NCBI GenBank assembly: GCA_009908915.1
Contig: JAAAOJ010000003.1
Coordinates: 24,987-88,986, forward strand
Source: Planctomycetota bacterium
GTDB lineage: Bacteria > Planctomycetota > Phycisphaerae > SM23-33
Length of the DNA stretch: 64,000 nucleotides
Direction: 5' to 3'
Below the pieces are notes generated by a model, which was not told where the DNA came from, did not search any database, and saw only the letters and a list, made by a program, of their open reading frames with translations. Positions 62,595-64,000 of the stretch are shown one piece after another. Positions within the stretch are counted from its first letter, which is position 1, and each line of letters begins with the position of its first letter. Position numbers and translations under genes: made by a program.

Positions 62595-62629
62595 CAGGCC
62601 CCGGGCGCCAGCGCGGGGCCTGTCTCTTT
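62595..62629 (+). terminator. Rho-independent terminator after the 691-aa membrane protein
   Basis: A 9-bp stem CAGGCCCCG (62595-62603) / CGGGGCCTG (62614-62622) is followed by TCTCTTT. It separates this gene from recA. Confidence 0.8.
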
Positions 62630-62797
62630 GGGCCACCTTCCGGGCTCATGCAGACAGGGCCAAGACGCACACAACGGCCTCGCTGCCATCTTGCCGTTGC
62701 CGGCCTCAGCGGATATGCTATGGGCACAGCGGCGGCGGCCGCTGAGACGGCAACGGAGAATTTTGGGATTTTTGGACACTGTTAGGTTTTTTTGTCC

Positions 62798-62826
62798 TTG
62801 ACCAAAACTGACAAGCCCCGTACGGT
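62798..62826 (+). promoter_or_regulatory. Candidate sigma-70 promoter of recA
   Basis: TTGACC (62798-62803) and TACGGT (62821-62826) are separated by 17 nt. The LexA-like palindrome starts 3 nt after the -10, where a repressor would block initiation. Confidence 0.55.
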
Positions 62827-62828
62827 TG

Positions 62829-62845
62829 GTGTTCGAGTCGAACAC
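62829..62845 (+). promoter_or_regulatory. Perfect 17-bp palindrome, probable LexA/SOS operator of recA
   Basis: GTGTTCGAGTCGAACAC: 8-bp arms GTGTTCGA / TCGAACAC around a single G. It sits just downstream of the recA -10 element and 73 nt before the recA ATG. The inner TTCGAGTCGAAC resembles the GAAC/GTTC half-site logic of LexA boxes but is not identical to the E. coli or B. subtilis consensus. Confidence 0.6.
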
Positions 62846-62901
62846 TTACCAAACACGTGTACTGACGGGGCAATACAATGATCGCAACCCAGGAGAAGAA
62901 A

Positions 62902-63987
62902 ATGGCACCCAAGAGCGCCCCCGCCGACGCAGACAAACTGCAACAAAAGAGGGCCAAGGCCCTCGACGCGGCAGTGAAGCAAATCGAGAAGAGCTTCGGC
63001 AGCGGCTCGATCATGAAATTCGACCCGAGCAACGTCCAGGTCGTACCCGGCATTTCGACCGGGGCACTGAGCCTGGACCTCGCCCTCGGCGGCCACGGCA
63101 TCCCGCAGGGACGCATCTGCGAGTTCTACGGGCCGGAAGGCTCGGGCAAGACGACGCTGGCCCTGCACGTGGTGGCCTCGGCGCAGAAGGCCGGCGGCGT
63201 CGCGGCGTTCATCGATGCCGAGCACGCCCTCGACCCCACCTGGGCACGAAAGCTCGGCGTGGACCTCGAAGGGCTGCTGATCTCCCAGCCGGACCACGGC
63301 GAGCAGGCGCTGGAGATCTGCGAGATGCTCGTGCGATCCAGTGCCGTCGACGTTGTGGTTGTCGACTCGGTGGCCGCGTTGATCCCCAAGGCCGAAATCG
63401 ACGGCGAAATGGGCGACACGCACGTGGGCCTGCAGGCCCGCCTGATGAGCCAGGCCATGCGCAAGCTCGTCGGCGCCATCGCCAAGAGCAAGACGACCGT
63501 CATTTTTATCAACCAGATCCGCATGAAAATCGGCGTGATGTTCGGCAACCCGGAGACGACGCCGGGCGGCAATGCCCTGAAGTTCTACAGCTCCGTCCGC
63601 ATCGACATTCGCCGCGTGACGACCATCAAGGACGGCGACAACCCGGTCGGCAACCGGGTGCGGGCACGGGTGGTCAAGAACAAAACCGCCCCGCCGTTCA
63701 AGAAGGCCGAGTTCGACATCATGTTCGACAATGGCATCAGTGCCGAAGGCGACCTGCTGGACCTTGCCGTCGACCACGGCGTGGTCGAAAAGGCCGGTGC
63801 GTGGTTCAGCTACGGCGATACCCGTCTCGGCCAGGGTCGGGAGAACTCCAAGACGTTCCTGCAGGAAAACCCGGACGTCCTCGATGAAATCCACGCCGCC
63901 GTGGTCGAGAAGGTCCTCCCCGCCGCCGCCGAACCGGTGGAGCAGGCGGAAACCGACGACGAGACCGCCGACGACGCCGAGGAATAA
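62902..63987 (+). CDS. recA: Recombinase RecA
   Basis: A 361-aa RecA. Motifs: [20 protein letters not shown], Walker A GPEGSGKT (77-84), [11 protein letters not shown], Walker B region [16 protein letters not shown], loop L1 [20 protein letters not shown], loop L2 [20 protein letters not shown] and [16 protein letters not shown]. The short C-terminus is acidic ([16 protein letters not shown] type). The ATG at 62902 has AGGAG 7 nt upstream; an in-frame ATG at 62878 would add MIATQEKK but has a weaker site. RecA drives homologous recombination and triggers LexA self-cleavage. Confidence 0.97.
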   Translation: MAPKSAPADADKLQQKRAKALDAAVKQIEKSFGSGSIMKFDPSNVQVVPGISTGALSLDLALGGHGIPQGRICEFYGPEGSGKTTLALHVVASAQKAGGVAAFIDAEHALDPTWARKLGVDLEGLLISQPDHGEQALEICEMLVRSSAVDVVVVDSVAALIPKAEIDGEMGDTHVGLQARLMSQAMRKLVGAIAKSKTTVIFINQIRMKIGVMFGNPETTPGGNALKFYSSVRIDIRRVTTIKDGDNPVGNRVRARVVKNKTAPPFKKAEFDIMFDNGISAEGDLLDLAVDHGVVEKAGAWFSYGDTRLGQGRENSKTFLQENPDVLDEIHAAVVEKVLPAAAEPVEQAETDDETADDAEE

Positions 63988-64000
63988 TCCGCGACCGGCG

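Overview
The window is a GC-rich (roughly 60-65%) chromosomal segment of a Gram-negative bacterium, most likely a member of the Planctomycetota and probably near the class Phycisphaerae. The clues are a secretin and type IV pilus/type II secretion cluster, duplicated groEL genes, large VWA-domain proteins with BatA-like membrane starts, McsA/McsB outside the Firmicutes, SPFH (HflK/HflC/prohibitin) proteins in several copies, and spacers packed with non-coding palindromic repeats of the kind seen in planctomycete genomes. The assignment is an inference from gene content; no rRNA or tRNA gene is present to test it.

Layout. 1-3805 (minus): housekeeping genes gmk (cut by the window edge), a YicC-type RNase, secG with an unusual C-terminal extension, tpiA and pheA. 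4298-17917 (minus): a type IV pilus/T2SS-like machine with two minor prepilins, PilC/GspF, PilT-like and PilB/GspE ATPases, a PilP/GspC-like protein, PilO, PilN, PilM, a separately transcribed major pilin, a TPR lipoprotein and a secretin. No prepilin peptidase is in the window. 18071-30225: a locus with a 669-aa membrane-anchored protein of unknown function, an ABC-2 permease with a large insert, its ATPase, three consecutive SPFH proteins (HflK-like, HflC-like, and a 773-aa multi-TM HflK-like), and a divergent second ABC-2 permease related to the first. I consider this the best candidate for an undescribed membrane system here.

30434-37957: a heavy-metal P-type ATPase, mcsA-mcsB (protein arginine phosphorylation), a sugar-phosphate isomerase-like TIM barrel, and an ABC-F ATPase. 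38055-45782: a small glycogen-binding-domain protein, a 1-kb gene-free stretch with an inverted pair of MITE-like elements, larC plus a GT2 glycosyltransferase, an unusual methyltransferase, a RACE-type corrinoid protein reactivator and an RRM RNA-binding protein. 46140-51595: a large VWA protein, a transglutaminase-like protein, rsmE, a secreted VWA protein and a tiny lipoprotein. 52088-62564 (plus): groEL1, groES, groEL2, a prohibitin-like SPFH protein, dnaJ, grpE, an FmdB-type zinc-ribbon protein and a 691-aa membrane protein. The window ends with recA behind a promoter that carries a perfect 17-bp palindrome, probably a LexA/SOS operator.

Functional themes are protein quality control (GroE, DnaJ/GrpE, SPFH scaffolds, McsAB), envelope traffic (SecG, pilus/T2SS, ABC-2 exporters), and hints of anaerobic metabolism (LarC, RACE). 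The spacers hold at least seven classes of repeat: two short palindrome families, a CCCCACGCGTGAGCGTGGGG-centred repeat, 45-bp tandem repeats, 8-bp AT-rich microsatellites, a MITE-like pair, and a roughly 120-bp element present in inverted copies at 45.4 and 51.9 kb.
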